From positions 243,597 to 307,596 of the forward strand of contig NZ_LDCP01000004.1 in NCBI RefSeq assembly GCF_001021555.1: a DNA stretch of 64,000 nt, read 5' to 3'. The stretch comes from Aurantiacibacter marinus. GTDB taxonomy: Bacteria; Pseudomonadota; Alphaproteobacteria; Sphingomonadales; Sphingomonadaceae. This document shows positions 53,153 to 61,786 of the stretch, in pieces. The notes under the pieces are model-generated. The model was not told the origin of the DNA. It was given only the letters and a program-made list of their open reading frames with translations, and searched no databases. Both the position numbers and the translations under genes were made by a program. How positions within the stretch are numbered: the first letter of the stretch is position 1; every line of letters starts with the position of its first letter.

Positions 53153-53174
53153 TTACAGTTTTGTTGCAGTTTCG
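53153..53174. promoter_or_regulatory. 11-bp direct repeats upstream of the TPR gene
   Basis: TTACAGTTTTG (53153-53163) and TTGCAGTTTCG (53164-53174), 9 of 11 identical. The reverse strand reads CTGCAACAAAACTGTAACA and then TTGTCATAAAT, close to a Pho box. It lies 44 bases before the TPR ATG and 220 from the divergent lipoprotein. Confidence 0.5.
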
Positions 53175-53217
53175 TATTTTCTGATCCATGTTTTACCCAA
53201 CAACAGGAGAGAGAATC

Positions 53218-53586
53218 ATGATTGCTACACTGGCTCTCGCGCCGCTTTTCCTCGCTCAAGCGGTCACCGGACACATGGTCGAGCAGGAATATGAAACTGT
53301 CGATGTCGCTTATGAAGAGCTGTCGGAGGGCGATGCTGAGGCAGCTGTCGTGCAGCTTGAAGCGGAACTGGCTGAACACGGTGGCCATCCGGCCCTATTC
53401 ATCAATCTTGGCAGCGCGTATGCGCGGCTGGGAAATGTGGATCGTGCGGAATTTTACTATCGCGCCGCTCAGGACTGCGATGAAGAATATCAGATGGAAC
53501 TTGCCGACGGGCGCTGGATGGACTCGCGCGATGTCGCGCGACTTGCACTCGCTACCGTCGAGCTGGAAGCTCTCGCAGTTCGCTAG
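53218..53586 (+). CDS. Exported TPR protein
   Basis: 122 residues from the ATG at 53218 (CAGGAGAGAG upstream). Short N-terminal hydrophobic signal (IATLALAPLFLAQAV), then one to two tetratricopeptide motifs (YEELSEGDAEAAVVQLEAEL, PALFINLGSAYARLGNVDRA, AEFYYRAAQDCDEEY). Likely a small periplasmic adaptor. Divergent from the lipoprotein/receptor operon, sharing its 284-base regulatory region. Confidence 0.85.
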   Translation: MIATLALAPLFLAQAVTGHMVEQEYETVDVAYEELSEGDAEAAVVQLEAELAEHGGHPALFINLGSAYARLGNVDRAEFYYRAAQDCDEEYQMELADGRWMDSRDVARLALATVELEALAVR

Positions 53587-53691
53587 TCTCCGCCAAGCCA
53601 CGCCGCAGCTCGGGGGTCGTGGCCAGGTGTTCAGTCTGGAACAAGATTACATCCTTCGCAGTGGCGTGCGTTTGCTGCGGGAAGGTGTCGC

Positions 53692-53765
53692 TGGAGCGGG
53701 TGAAGGGAATCGAACCCTCGTCGTCAGCTTGGGAAGCTGCTGCTCTACCATTGAGCTACACCCGC
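53692..53765 (-). tRNA. tRNA-Gly (anticodon CCC)
   Basis: The minus strand reads GCGGGTGTAGCTCAATGG..., forming a full cloverleaf with a 7-bp acceptor stem, GGTTCGATTCC T-arm and anticodon loop TTCCCAA, so the anticodon is CCC, reading GGG. The CCA end is encoded (53692-53694). It closely follows the pattern of E. coli glyU. Confidence 0.97.
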
Positions 53766-53928
53766 ATTCCAATCGATTAGCATACCATAAAGTCATCTTC
53801 ACGTGGCTTTTGGCATCTAAGCGCAAGACGCGCCCCTTTGAAGCGTTGCCCCGATACGGTCAACGGGATTTGCTGCGCGGCATTCGGCAATGCAAAGTCC
53901 CGGCCATATGCGTCCCCTGTGAATTTCG

Positions 53929-56823
53929 TCACTGATCCGGCGCGGGTCGCGGGATAACGGTGATTTCTAGCCGAGTATCCGGATCAAGATACTGAAGCGC
54001 AGTCTGTCGCACATCCTCTGCGTTAAGGCCTTCGAGAGCCTCGGCCATGCGCATGAAGCGATCTATCCGGTCCGATTGCGTTTGCGCCCTGTCTACAAGC
54101 CCCATCCAGCCGCCGTTGGTGTCCAAAGCATTATCATAAGATTCCATCATCGGCCTGCGTGCCCGGACGAGCATATCGTCCGTAACGCCGTCATCACGAA
54201 TAGAGGCGAGCGTTGCCAATATCGCCGAGCGGGTTTCCGCAATATCGCCGGTTTCGATCTGGGCGGTAACTCTGAACACGCCGTAACCGGGATAGACCGC
54301 GCTTTGGCTCGACTGAACCGAAGGCGAATAGGTCTGGCCCAGTTCTTCCCGCAGGGTATCGGTCAACTGAAGCCGGACGATACGGCCCAGCAAAGAAAGC
54401 CTGGTGGATTCAATCAAATCGCCGCGATCGTCGCGCGTTGGCCAGCGCATGGTAAGCAGTGCCTGATCCGCTTCCCCGTCGTGATACAGCGTCCGGGCAG
54501 AACGGTCCGCAGTGAAAGACCGCACTCTTTCCTCTTCATAAGGACGAAATTCGCTTTCCCGGTCGGGCAAAGTCCCGAGGGTGGCTGCAACCAGATCAAT
54601 CGCTTGGTCTTCGTCAATATCGCCAACAATGGCAATTTCCATCGCCCCGTTGCGCCAGCGTTCGATCATGTCTTCGCGCAACTTGGCAAAGCTAAGTTCG
54701 GCAAAGGCTTCCCTCGGCGAGAGCGAAAACCGCGGATCATTGTCTGACTCGATAGCCCCGATTTGCGCGCCGAGGCTGGAGGATGGTGTGGCGGAAAGCC
54801 GCGCGAAATAGTTATCGATCCCGCGCTGGTATTGCTCTTCTCCTGTCGGCCTGAATCCGGGGTCAGCGATCGCGGCGGTCATAAGTTGCAATTGCAGTTC
54901 AAGATCGTCCGGCGTCGTCACGTTGGAGACAAAGAACGTTTCCGCTGCCGAACCCATTCGCAATGCTGCACGGCGACCGGCCAGGGCCGTTTGCAATTCG
55001 TCCAGGGTATGCGCGCCCAATCCGCCGCTGAGAAGGTTGGAGAACATCGCGGTGGCAAGCGGATTGTCGCGGGTATCCAGCATATCGCCGCCATCGATAT
55101 TGATCAGTACGGCAACGCTGTCCTCGTCCAGATCGGTGCGCTTCAGATTCAGCATTGCTCCGTTTGCAAAACGGACTTCGCGAATGCCCAGCCGTTCGTC
55201 GACCACATCCGCAACCACTTCACCCGGTGCACCAAAATCGGTGTATGCAAAGGGAGCCGCCTCGACAATATCGCCAGCGATGATCCGGCTTGTCTGGCTG
55301 GTTTCCCATGCGCTGCGAATTTCGGTCTCCCCGCCATCCGGAGCAGTGCGGCCGACGAAGCGTATGAGTGGATCATTGAGCGGGACAAGATGCGCAGCGA
55401 GAGCTGCCATGACCGAAACGGGATTCAAATCCGGCGCCACCGCTTCGAAAAATGCCAGGCCGGCCTCCGGTGTGATCGGCACACGATCATTGCGCAAAAG
55501 CCCTAGCGCGGTGGAAACAAAAGCAGCGTTGGACCGGGTCGCAGCCCCGTCCACGCTGTTTTCGAAAGCGGTCCGGGCATTGGCAAGCTGTTCGTCAATT
55601 TCACCCTGCGTAAAGCCGAACTCCAACGCCCGCCGATATTCCTGTTGCGCCGCTGCAAGTGCCTGGGACCATTGTCCGTCCGCTGCCTGAACCGAAAGCG
55701 TAGTTGTGCGCCCTTCGCGAAAAAACTCTGAAGTGCCGAGCCGCGCGCCGCGAAACGGGGGGTCTTCCTGCCGCGAGATGCGCTGCAGGCGCCGGCTGAC
55801 AATGGCATATCCGATCTGCCGCATAAGGCTGTCGCGCCGACTGGCAAAAGTATCAGGTTCATCCAGCCAATCTCCGTGGCGTGATACGTCCACTCTTTCG
55901 GAAAGCGCAGGATCAAGGAAAATCCGGCTCTGTCCGGAAAGTGCAGTATCTACAGGTCCAAATGTTGGCGGATCCAGCCGCGGCGGCCCTTCAAAGTCGT
56001 CAAACCATTCTTGGATGGCGGCTTCCATGACATCTGCGGCAAAATCACCCACGATAACCAGTGCCATGTTTTCAGGCCGATAATGTCGCTGGTACAAGGC
56101 GCGTAGCGCGTCGCCATCTGCCGCTTGCAGCGTTTCAGTCAACCCGATCGGCATACGGTTGGAAACAGCTGATCCAGGATAAAGGAAGCTGAGATTATCG
56201 ACGGTCGATTGCAGCTGGTAGGTATCGCGAACCCGCCTTTCCGACAGGATAACGCCCTTCTCCCTTTCCACCGCCTCGTCATCGAAAATCAGATTGCCAG
56301 CCGTTTCGCGCATCAACATCAGCGCAGTATCGAGGAGTTCCAGGTCGTTGCGCGGCAGGTCCAGCTTATACAGCGTGGTATCGAAACCAGTCGAGGCGTT
56401 GGTATCTGCGCCGAAGGCAAGGCCTTCACGCTCCAACAGCCGGATCATTTCGCCTTCGGGAATATTGGTGGAGCCGTTGAACGCCATGTGTTCTATGAAA
56501 TGGGCGTAACCGCGTTCGTCCTCACCTTCCGCCGCGCTGCCGAAATCCACCCACAATCGCACCGAAGCGCGTTCGGGAGGAGTGGCATTGGACCTTACAA
56601 TGTAACGCAGGCCATTGCCCAGCATGCCGACCCGGTAATCGGTATCGAAGGGCAAGTCGCTGTCGGCGAGTTCCGGAAACGATGCCAGCACATCAGCCGG
56701 AACCGTATGTTCGGCCTGGCCTGCAAGAATTGCGCTGCGCACTTCCTGCGGAAAAGCTGTGTTCGGAAGGAACGGCGTTACGGCGATTGCGGCGAGCAAT
56801 GCCACTTTGAATGTCACAGGCAT
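53929..56823 (-). CDS. M16 family zinc metallopeptidase
   Basis: 964 residues: signal peptide (VALLAAIAVTPFLPNTAF), then two peptidase-M16 repeats. The first has the inverted zinc motif HFIEH (His108, Glu111, His112) in GYAHFIEHMAFNGSTNIPEG and the distal Glu in EREKGVILSERR. The second half is the inactive partner domain. Pitrilysin-like, probably periplasmic, degrading small peptides. Monocistronic, downstream of the tRNA on the minus strand. Confidence 0.96.
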   Translation of the reverse strand: MPVTFKVALLAAIAVTPFLPNTAFPQEVRSAILAGQAEHTVPADVLASFPELADSDLPFDTDYRVGMLGNGLRYIVRSNATPPERASVRLWVDFGSAAEGEDERGYAHFIEHMAFNGSTNIPEGEMIRLLEREGLAFGADTNASTGFDTTLYKLDLPRNDLELLDTALMLMRETAGNLIFDDEAVEREKGVILSERRVRDTYQLQSTVDNLSFLYPGSAVSNRMPIGLTETLQAADGDALRALYQRHYRPENMALVIVGDFAADVMEAAIQEWFDDFEGPPRLDPPTFGPVDTALSGQSRIFLDPALSERVDVSRHGDWLDEPDTFASRRDSLMRQIGYAIVSRRLQRISRQEDPPFRGARLGTSEFFREGRTTTLSVQAADGQWSQALAAAQQEYRRALEFGFTQGEIDEQLANARTAFENSVDGAATRSNAAFVSTALGLLRNDRVPITPEAGLAFFEAVAPDLNPVSVMAALAAHLVPLNDPLIRFVGRTAPDGGETEIRSAWETSQTSRIIAGDIVEAAPFAYTDFGAPGEVVADVVDERLGIREVRFANGAMLNLKRTDLDEDSVAVLINIDGGDMLDTRDNPLATAMFSNLLSGGLGAHTLDELQTALAGRRAALRMGSAAETFFVSNVTTPDDLELQLQLMTAAIADPGFRPTGEEQYQRGIDNYFARLSATPSSSLGAQIGAIESDNDPRFSLSPREAFAELSFAKLREDMIERWRNGAMEIAIVGDIDEDQAIDLVAATLGTLPDRESEFRPYEEERVRSFTADRSARTLYHDGEADQALLTMRWPTRDDRGDLIESTRLSLLGRIVRLQLTDTLREELGQTYSPSVQSSQSAVYPGYGVFRVTAQIETGDIAETRSAILATLASIRDDGVTDDMLVRARRPMMESYDNALDTNGGWMGLVDRAQTQSDRIDRFMRMAEALEGLNAEDVRQTALQYLDPDTRLEITVIPRPAPDQ

Positions 56824-56933
56824 GGCGTGACATTCGCCCAGAATGGCCGATTAATCAAGCGCATGCATGGAATAGTCGAAGGCCGAACGCGCGAAGGGAT
56901 CGCTGGTCCGGGCGGGCCGGTCAGGCAGGATGG

Positions 56934-57386
56934 TCAGGCAGGCCGCTTGTTCTGCAGGCTGGTGCGTTTGCACGATGCAACCAGCGTACCAGCCTGATTA
57001 TAGGCGCGGTGGGCGAAAGTGATTATCCCTTGCGAAGGGCGGCTTTTGCTTTCGCGCAGGTCCATCACTTCTGTTTCGATCCGCAGGGTGTCGCCAACAA
57101 AAACCGGCGCAGGGAAGCGCACTTCATCCCAGCCCAGATTGGCTGCCGCGGTCCCTTGAGTGGTGTCATTTACGCTGATCCCCACCATCAGGCTGAGAGT
57201 AAAGCAGGAATTCACCAGCACGCGGCCATACTCTGTGCCTTTCATATATTCGGCATCGAGGTGCAGCGCGGCAGGATTGTGCGTCATGGTGGTCATCAGC
57301 ACATTGTCCGTTTCCGTCACCGTGCGGCGCAGCGGGTGATCGAACACCTGGCCCACGCTGAATTCCTCATACCAAAGTCCTGCCAT
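56934..57386 (-). CDS. MaoC-like hydratase/dehydratase
   Basis: 150 residues from the ATG at 57386 (AGGAGAGCG upstream; a GTG codon directly precedes it). Hotdog fold with the MaoC pattern: YEEFSVGQVFDHPLRRTVTE, DNVLMTTMTHNPAALHLDAE (hydratase Asp/His region), and RFPAPVFVGDTLRIETEVMD. Likely hydrates an enoyl-CoA or mesaconyl-CoA-type substrate; the exact one is unknown. Confidence 0.93.
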   Translation of the reverse strand: MAGLWYEEFSVGQVFDHPLRRTVTETDNVLMTTMTHNPAALHLDAEYMKGTEYGRVLVNSCFTLSLMVGISVNDTTQGTAAANLGWDEVRFPAPVFVGDTLRIETEVMDLRESKSRPSQGIITFAHRAYNQAGTLVASCKRTSLQNKRPA

Positions 57387-57490
57387 CACGCTCTCCTGCC
57401 CGCACCCGTATCAGTGCCCCTCTTAGCGCCCGCCTCCTAGCGCGGCTGACAGCGGGACGCTAGGATGCGCGCTCTTTTCGGAGAATTTCC

Positions 57491-57796
57491 ATGCGTTACG
57501 CTCTGCTGACATCCATCGGATCACTTGCCCTTGCCGGATGCGTTGCCACAACGCAGCCGGCGCTTGGCGAGAGGCCGGTCCGCGAGGCTGACCGCCAGTG
57601 CGATGCATCTGGTGTGCAGGATTTTATCGGGCGCAGCGCGACCGCTCAGGCAGGCGCGCAACTGCTTGCCGCGACCGGCTCTGCCACCCTACGATGGGGG
57701 CCGCCGCGTTCCGCCATGACAATGGATTACCGTACGGACCGCGTGACAATTGCCTATGATGACGATTTGGTAATCAGGCGCATAGTATGCGGGTGA
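57491..57796 (+). CDS. I78-family peptidase inhibitor lipoprotein
   Basis: 101 residues: lipoprotein signal (SIGSLALAGC), then an Inhibitor_I78 domain: RQCDASGVQDFIGRSATAQA, the Arg/Pro-rich reactive-site region LRWGPPRSAMTMDYRTDRVT, and the terminal RRIVCG with the second Cys. I78 proteins inhibit serine endopeptidases; the partner is unknown, although an S8 protease is encoded in this window 57 kb away. A TCCTAGCG/CGCTAGGA palindrome lies just upstream (57435-57465). Confidence 0.88.
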   Translation: MRYALLTSIGSLALAGCVATTQPALGERPVREADRQCDASGVQDFIGRSATAQAGAQLLAATGSATLRWGPPRSAMTMDYRTDRVTIAYDDDLVIRRIVCG

Positions 57797-57824
57797 CCGT
57801 AATGCGCGTTACGGGAATTGTGCA

Positions 57825-58229
57825 ATGACCAGACTTAGTACGAAATACATTTCAACCTTGCCGGTCCTGCTGGTTCTGGCTGGTTGCGGAAACGATCTTG
57901 AAAGCCGCAATGCTGCGCTCGGCTTTGAGGATGACGGGACAAGCGACATCGTGTTTACGCGTCAGACACCTCGCGGCAGCGGCAGTGCACGGCAGATCGA
58001 CGGCCTCGGCAACGTGGATCAGGTGTCCGATGATTTCGCCATCATGGATGGGCCTGAAGCTGGCCCCGAAACTGCCGGTGTAGAGGGTGATGACGATGAT
58101 GGGCCCACCATCATCGATGCCTCTCCTGATGACTTGCGCGATCTGGCCCAGGGCTTCGCGCCGGATCCTGTCGACGATGCTTCCGGCATCGATCCCAGCC
58201 CCATACTGTCTGACCCTGTAGGCGACTAG
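57825..58229 (+). CDS. Acidic lipoprotein of unknown function
   Basis: 134 residues: lipoprotein signal (LPVLLVLAGC), mature part strongly acidic and disordered-looking (EGDDDDGPTIIDASPDDLRD, ending SDPVGD). No family. Starts 28 bases after the I78 inhibitor on the same strand and may be co-transcribed with it. Confidence 0.7.
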   Translation: MTRLSTKYISTLPVLLVLAGCGNDLESRNAALGFEDDGTSDIVFTRQTPRGSGSARQIDGLGNVDQVSDDFAIMDGPEAGPETAGVEGDDDDGPTIIDASPDDLRDLAQGFAPDPVDDASGIDPSPILSDPVGD

Positions 58230-58308
58230 CAGGAAGCCCGCAAAACTGGCTGCAATAGTTGCACCTGCTGGCATCTCCTGACATGGGAACGCGCAGGAGA
58301 GTTACCCG

Positions 58309-59454
58309 ATGACAGGACAATTTCAGCTTAACGAAGAACAGCTCGCCATTCAGGAAATGGCGCAGCGTTTTACGGCCGACAACATCACCCCGCACGCGGC
58401 GGAGTGGGACGAAAAGCACCACTTCCCCAAAGACGTGATCAAAAGCACGGCAGAGCTGGGCTTTGGCGCAATCTACGTGTCGGAAGAAAGCGGCGGCATC
58501 GGCCTTGGCCGGCTGGAAGCGGCGCTGATCATGGAAGCCATGGCCTATGGCTGCCCCACGACCAGTGCGTTCATCTCGATCCACAATATGTCGGCATGGA
58601 TGATCGACACTTTTGGCGGAGACGAGGTGAAGGCCAAGTATCTCGATGACCTGATCTCGATGGAAAAGCTGGCCAGCTATTGCCTGACGGAACCGGGCAG
58701 CGGATCTGACGCGGCGGCGCTGAAAACCCATGCCAAGCTGGACGGCGACCACTACATCGTGAACGGTACAAAGCAGTTCATTTCGGGCGGCGGCGTGAAT
58801 GATGTCTATGTCGTGATGCTGCGCACGGGCGAGCATAAGACCAAGGGCATCACTTGCCTTGTGGTCGATAAGGACACGCCGGGCGTCAGCTTCGGCGCGC
58901 CGGAAAAGAAGCTCGGCTGGAATGCCAGCCCCACTGCGCAGGTCATCTTCGAAGACGCGCGCGTGCCGGTTGCCAACCGTGTTGGCGCAGAGGGCGAAGG
59001 CTTTCGCTTTGCCATGGCCGGGCTCGACGGCGGACGGCTGAATATCGGCGCATGTTCGCTGGGCGGAGCACAGCGGTGCCTTGATGAAGCGATTGCCTAT
59101 TCCAAGGACCGCCAGCAGTTCGACACGCCGATTGCCGATTTCCAGAACACGCAGTTCATGCTGGCCGATATGGCGACGGAATTGGAGGCCGCCCGCGCGC
59201 TGCTTTATCTCGCCGCCGCCAAGGTGACTGACGGCGCGCCGGACAAAACCCGCTTTTCCGCCATGGCGAAGCGGCTGGCGACGGACAGCGGATCGAACGT
59301 GGTCAATAATGCGCTGCAGATATTCGGCGGATATGGCTATCTTCGCGACTATCCGATTGAACGATTCTGGCGCGATTTACGCGTGCACTCGATCCTTGAA
59401 GGGACAAACCAGGTCATGCGAATGATCGTGGGAAGGGACCTGCTGCGCCAATGA
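58309..59454 (+). CDS. Acyl-CoA dehydrogenase, probably isobutyryl-CoA dehydrogenase
   Basis: 381 residues. Acyl-CoA dehydrogenase signatures: SYCLTEPGSGSDAAALKTHA and the C-terminal QIFGGYGYLRDYPIERFWRD. The neighbouring 3-hydroxyisobutyryl-CoA hydrolase, overlapping by 4 bases, points to isobutyryl-CoA (valine catabolism). FAD-dependent, uses electron-transfer flavoprotein. CAGGAGAG precedes the ATG. Confidence 0.93.
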   Translation: MTGQFQLNEEQLAIQEMAQRFTADNITPHAAEWDEKHHFPKDVIKSTAELGFGAIYVSEESGGIGLGRLEAALIMEAMAYGCPTTSAFISIHNMSAWMIDTFGGDEVKAKYLDDLISMEKLASYCLTEPGSGSDAAALKTHAKLDGDHYIVNGTKQFISGGGVNDVYVVMLRTGEHKTKGITCLVVDKDTPGVSFGAPEKKLGWNASPTAQVIFEDARVPVANRVGAEGEGFRFAMAGLDGGRLNIGACSLGGAQRCLDEAIAYSKDRQQFDTPIADFQNTQFMLADMATELEAARALLYLAAAKVTDGAPDKTRFSAMAKRLATDSGSNVVNNALQIFGGYGYLRDYPIERFWRDLRVHSILEGTNQVMRMIVGRDLLRQ

Positions 59455-60515
59455 CCGAAGAACTGAACATCCACACCCACGGCAAGGTTGGCCATCTCTC
59501 GCTCAAGCGGCCAAAGGCTCTGCATGCGCTGACGCAGGGCATGTGCGAAGCCATGGCGGATGCGCTACTGGCATGGCGTGATGATGATGCGATAGAGGCA
59601 GTCATTCTTGATCATGCCGAGGGGCGCGGGTTCTGTGCTGGCGGAGATGTGCAATTGGTGCGGAATTCCGCGCTGGAAGATGGCGGCACAGCGGGCCGCG
59701 CGTTCTTCCATGCAGAATACCGCCTGAACCACCTGATGTTCACTTATACCAAGCCGATCATCGCCTTCATGGACGGTGTGACAATGGGCGGCGGTGTCGG
59801 TATTTCGCAGCCATGCGGCCTGCGCGTTGCGACCGAAAACACGATGTTTGCCATGCCCGAAGGCAGCATCGGTCTGTTTCCCGATGTTGGCGCGGGCTGG
59901 TATCTGCCGCGCCTGCCCGGTGCCACCGGCAAGTTTCTCGCACTCACTGCTGCGCGCTTGAGCGGTGCGGAATGCCTGTGGGCTGGCCTTGCGACGCATT
60001 ACCTTGAAGCCGAGCATCTGGCTGCGGCCAAGGCACGCATTGTGGCCGGTGAAGCGCCTGCCGCGGTGCTGGATGATATGTCTGCGGCGCCTCCCGAGGC
60101 ACGTCTTGCAGGGAATGCACCAAAGATCGACGCGATATTCGGCCATGACACGCTGGAAGGTATTCTTGCCGCGCTGGAGGCTGACGACAGCGAATGGGCA
60201 GCGAAGGAATTGAAGGCGGTGCAGGCCAAGTGTCCCGCAACGTCCAAGGTCGCTCTGCGGCAATTTGCAGAGAATGCGCAGTGCGCCGATTTCGCCGCGA
60301 ACATGGTTATGGAATACCGCATCGCCAGCCGGATGATGCTGCGTCATGATTTCATCGAAGGCGTGCGCGCCGTGCTGGTGGACAAGGATGGCAAGCCGCA
60401 GTGGAACCCGGCGACACCTGAGGGCGTAACCGATGCCATGCTGGACGAAATCTTTGCGCCTCTGGCTGACAGTGAAGAGTGGACGCCCTTCGCTCAGCTG
60501 GCCTCAAACGCCTAG
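59451..60515 (+). CDS. 3-hydroxyisobutyryl-CoA hydrolase
   Basis: 354 residues of the crotonase superfamily, in the longer HIBCH form (about 350). Diagnostic stretches: GRGFCAGGDVQLVRNSALED (oxyanion region) and FMDGVTMGGGVGISQPCGLR with PEGSIGLFPDVGAGWYLPRL. Removes CoA from 3-hydroxyisobutyryl-CoA in valine degradation. Start overlaps the dehydrogenase stop (ATGA). Its 3' end overlaps the convergent kinase gene by 12 bases. Confidence 0.95.
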   Translation: MTEELNIHTHGKVGHLSLKRPKALHALTQGMCEAMADALLAWRDDDAIEAVILDHAEGRGFCAGGDVQLVRNSALEDGGTAGRAFFHAEYRLNHLMFTYTKPIIAFMDGVTMGGGVGISQPCGLRVATENTMFAMPEGSIGLFPDVGAGWYLPRLPGATGKFLALTAARLSGAECLWAGLATHYLEAEHLAAAKARIVAGEAPAAVLDDMSAAPPEARLAGNAPKIDAIFGHDTLEGILAALEADDSEWAAKELKAVQAKCPATSKVALRQFAENAQCADFAANMVMEYRIASRMMLRHDFIEGVRAVLVDKDGKPQWNPATPEGVTDAMLDEIFAPLADSEEWTPFAQLASNA

Positions 60516-61298
60516 CACATCAAGTTCAGCCAGGACTGCGCCGCGATAGGAATGTCCGAACAGGCGCAGATGCACCAGCAGCGGCCACAGGCGGTAAACG
60601 GGCTGACGGCTACGCCACCCCGCGTCCAGTTCCAGCGCGGCAAAGAAACTTGCCGGCGGGTGATCGAACAAGGTCAGCATGGCGGCATCCACTTCGCGGT
60701 GGCCCACATAGGATGCAGGATCGATCAGCGCGGCCAAACGCCCTTGATGGAACAGCACGTTTCCGCCCCACAAATCGCCGTGCAGCAAAGCTGGCGGCGG
60801 GCTTTCCGGGAGCAGTTCGGGCAGGCGCTTGGCGAGGTCTTCCAGCCGCCGGGTCAAGCTGCCATCTACCTTCTCGCCGTGGCACAGCAGCCGGTTTTGC
60901 GCCCAGAAATCCGGCCAATTGTCGCTTTGCGCATTGGGAATAACGACCGGGCCAAAGGCATAATCATCATACCAGCCATAAGGCGCATCGCGCGGCTTGT
61001 ACAGCAAATGCAAGGCTTTACACAGGCTTTCCCAACCCTTCGCTCCGTCCGCCTCGACATAATCCATGAGAAGCAGCTGGTTTTCACTGTAGTGGACCGT
61101 GGGTGCAGGCGCACCGGTTTGGGAAATGGCGCGCAGCATCCCCGCCTCATGCAACACAAGCGCACCTTCCTTCGCGACCCATTGCCGTCCGTCTGCGAAT
61201 TCGACCAACGCAGCGCCGCCAAGATCGCCGCCCGCCAGCTTCCGCCCGCCTGTTACCGGGCTGCCCGATATCCCCTCAATCCGGTTGGCCCAAGTCAT
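60504..61298 (-). CDS. Fructosamine/ketosamine-3-kinase family protein
   Basis: 264 residues. FN3K family marks: WVAKEGALVLHEAGMLRAIS, LLLMDYVEADGAKGWESL, the catalytic loop LLHGDLWGGNVLFHQG and the metal motif ALIDPASYVGHREVDAAM. Phosphorylates glycated amines as part of deglycation repair. Ten bases downstream of the phosphotyrosine phosphatase gene on the same strand, so likely one operon. Confidence 0.93.
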   Translation of the reverse strand: MTWANRIEGISGSPVTGGRKLAGGDLGGAALVEFADGRQWVAKEGALVLHEAGMLRAISQTGAPAPTVHYSENQLLLMDYVEADGAKGWESLCKALHLLYKPRDAPYGWYDDYAFGPVVIPNAQSDNWPDFWAQNRLLCHGEKVDGSLTRRLEDLAKRLPELLPESPPPALLHGDLWGGNVLFHQGRLAALIDPASYVGHREVDAAMLTLFDHPPASFFAALELDAGWRSRQPVYRLWPLLVHLRLFGHSYRGAVLAELDVLGV

Positions 61299-61308
61299 TC
61301 GGGCCGTC

Positions 61309-61776
61309 TCATCGGGATAGGCGCGCGATCAAGGCATCTGCCGCCGCGCTGACATCGCGCCAGGTCACGGCAAAGCCGCTTTCGTCGCCATAGTAGGGAT
61401 CGGCCACTGCCTGCCCTTCGCGCCCCGGCACCATATCAAGCAGCAGTGCAAGTTCGGCAGTCGCATCTGTTGGGGCCAGCTGCCGGAGATCAGCAAGGTT
61501 CTGCGCATCCAGCGCAAAAATATGGGTAAAGCGGGTGAAGTCTGCCACATCCACTTGCCGCGCCTGCAAGCCGGAAATGTCCACGCCCTTGCCGCGCGCA
61601 GTCGCGATGGCGCGGCTGTCTGGAGGATTGCCGACATGCCAAGCGCCAGTCCCGGCGCTGTCTATATGCATGTCCAATCCGGCGTCCTTCGCCGCAACCC
61701 GCATGGCACCTTCAGCCAGCGGCGAACGGCATATATTGCCAAGACAGACGAACAATAGCGCGGGTTTGCTGGTCAT
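61309..61776 (-). CDS. Low-molecular-weight protein-tyrosine-phosphatase family protein
   Basis: 155 residues. P-loop CLGNICRS in LLFVCLGNICRSPLAEGAMR and the general-acid Asp in VADPYYGDESGF are both intact. Usually dephosphorylates tyrosine of kinases in exopolysaccharide or stress pathways; in this context it may instead act in the sugar-phosphate or glycation repair direction. Sits between phoX and the fructosamine kinase gene with 10-base gaps. Confidence 0.94.
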   Translation of the reverse strand: MTSKPALLFVCLGNICRSPLAEGAMRVAAKDAGLDMHIDSAGTGAWHVGNPPDSRAIATARGKGVDISGLQARQVDVADFTRFTHIFALDAQNLADLRQLAPTDATAELALLLDMVPGREGQAVADPYYGDESGFAVTWRDVSAAADALIARLSR

Positions 61777-61786
61777 GCGGTCCCCC

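Noticed and set aside
53692..53765. tRNA as a site for an integrated element
   Set aside because: No integrase gene lies near the tRNA-Gly, and I did not see a repeat of its 3' end in the window.
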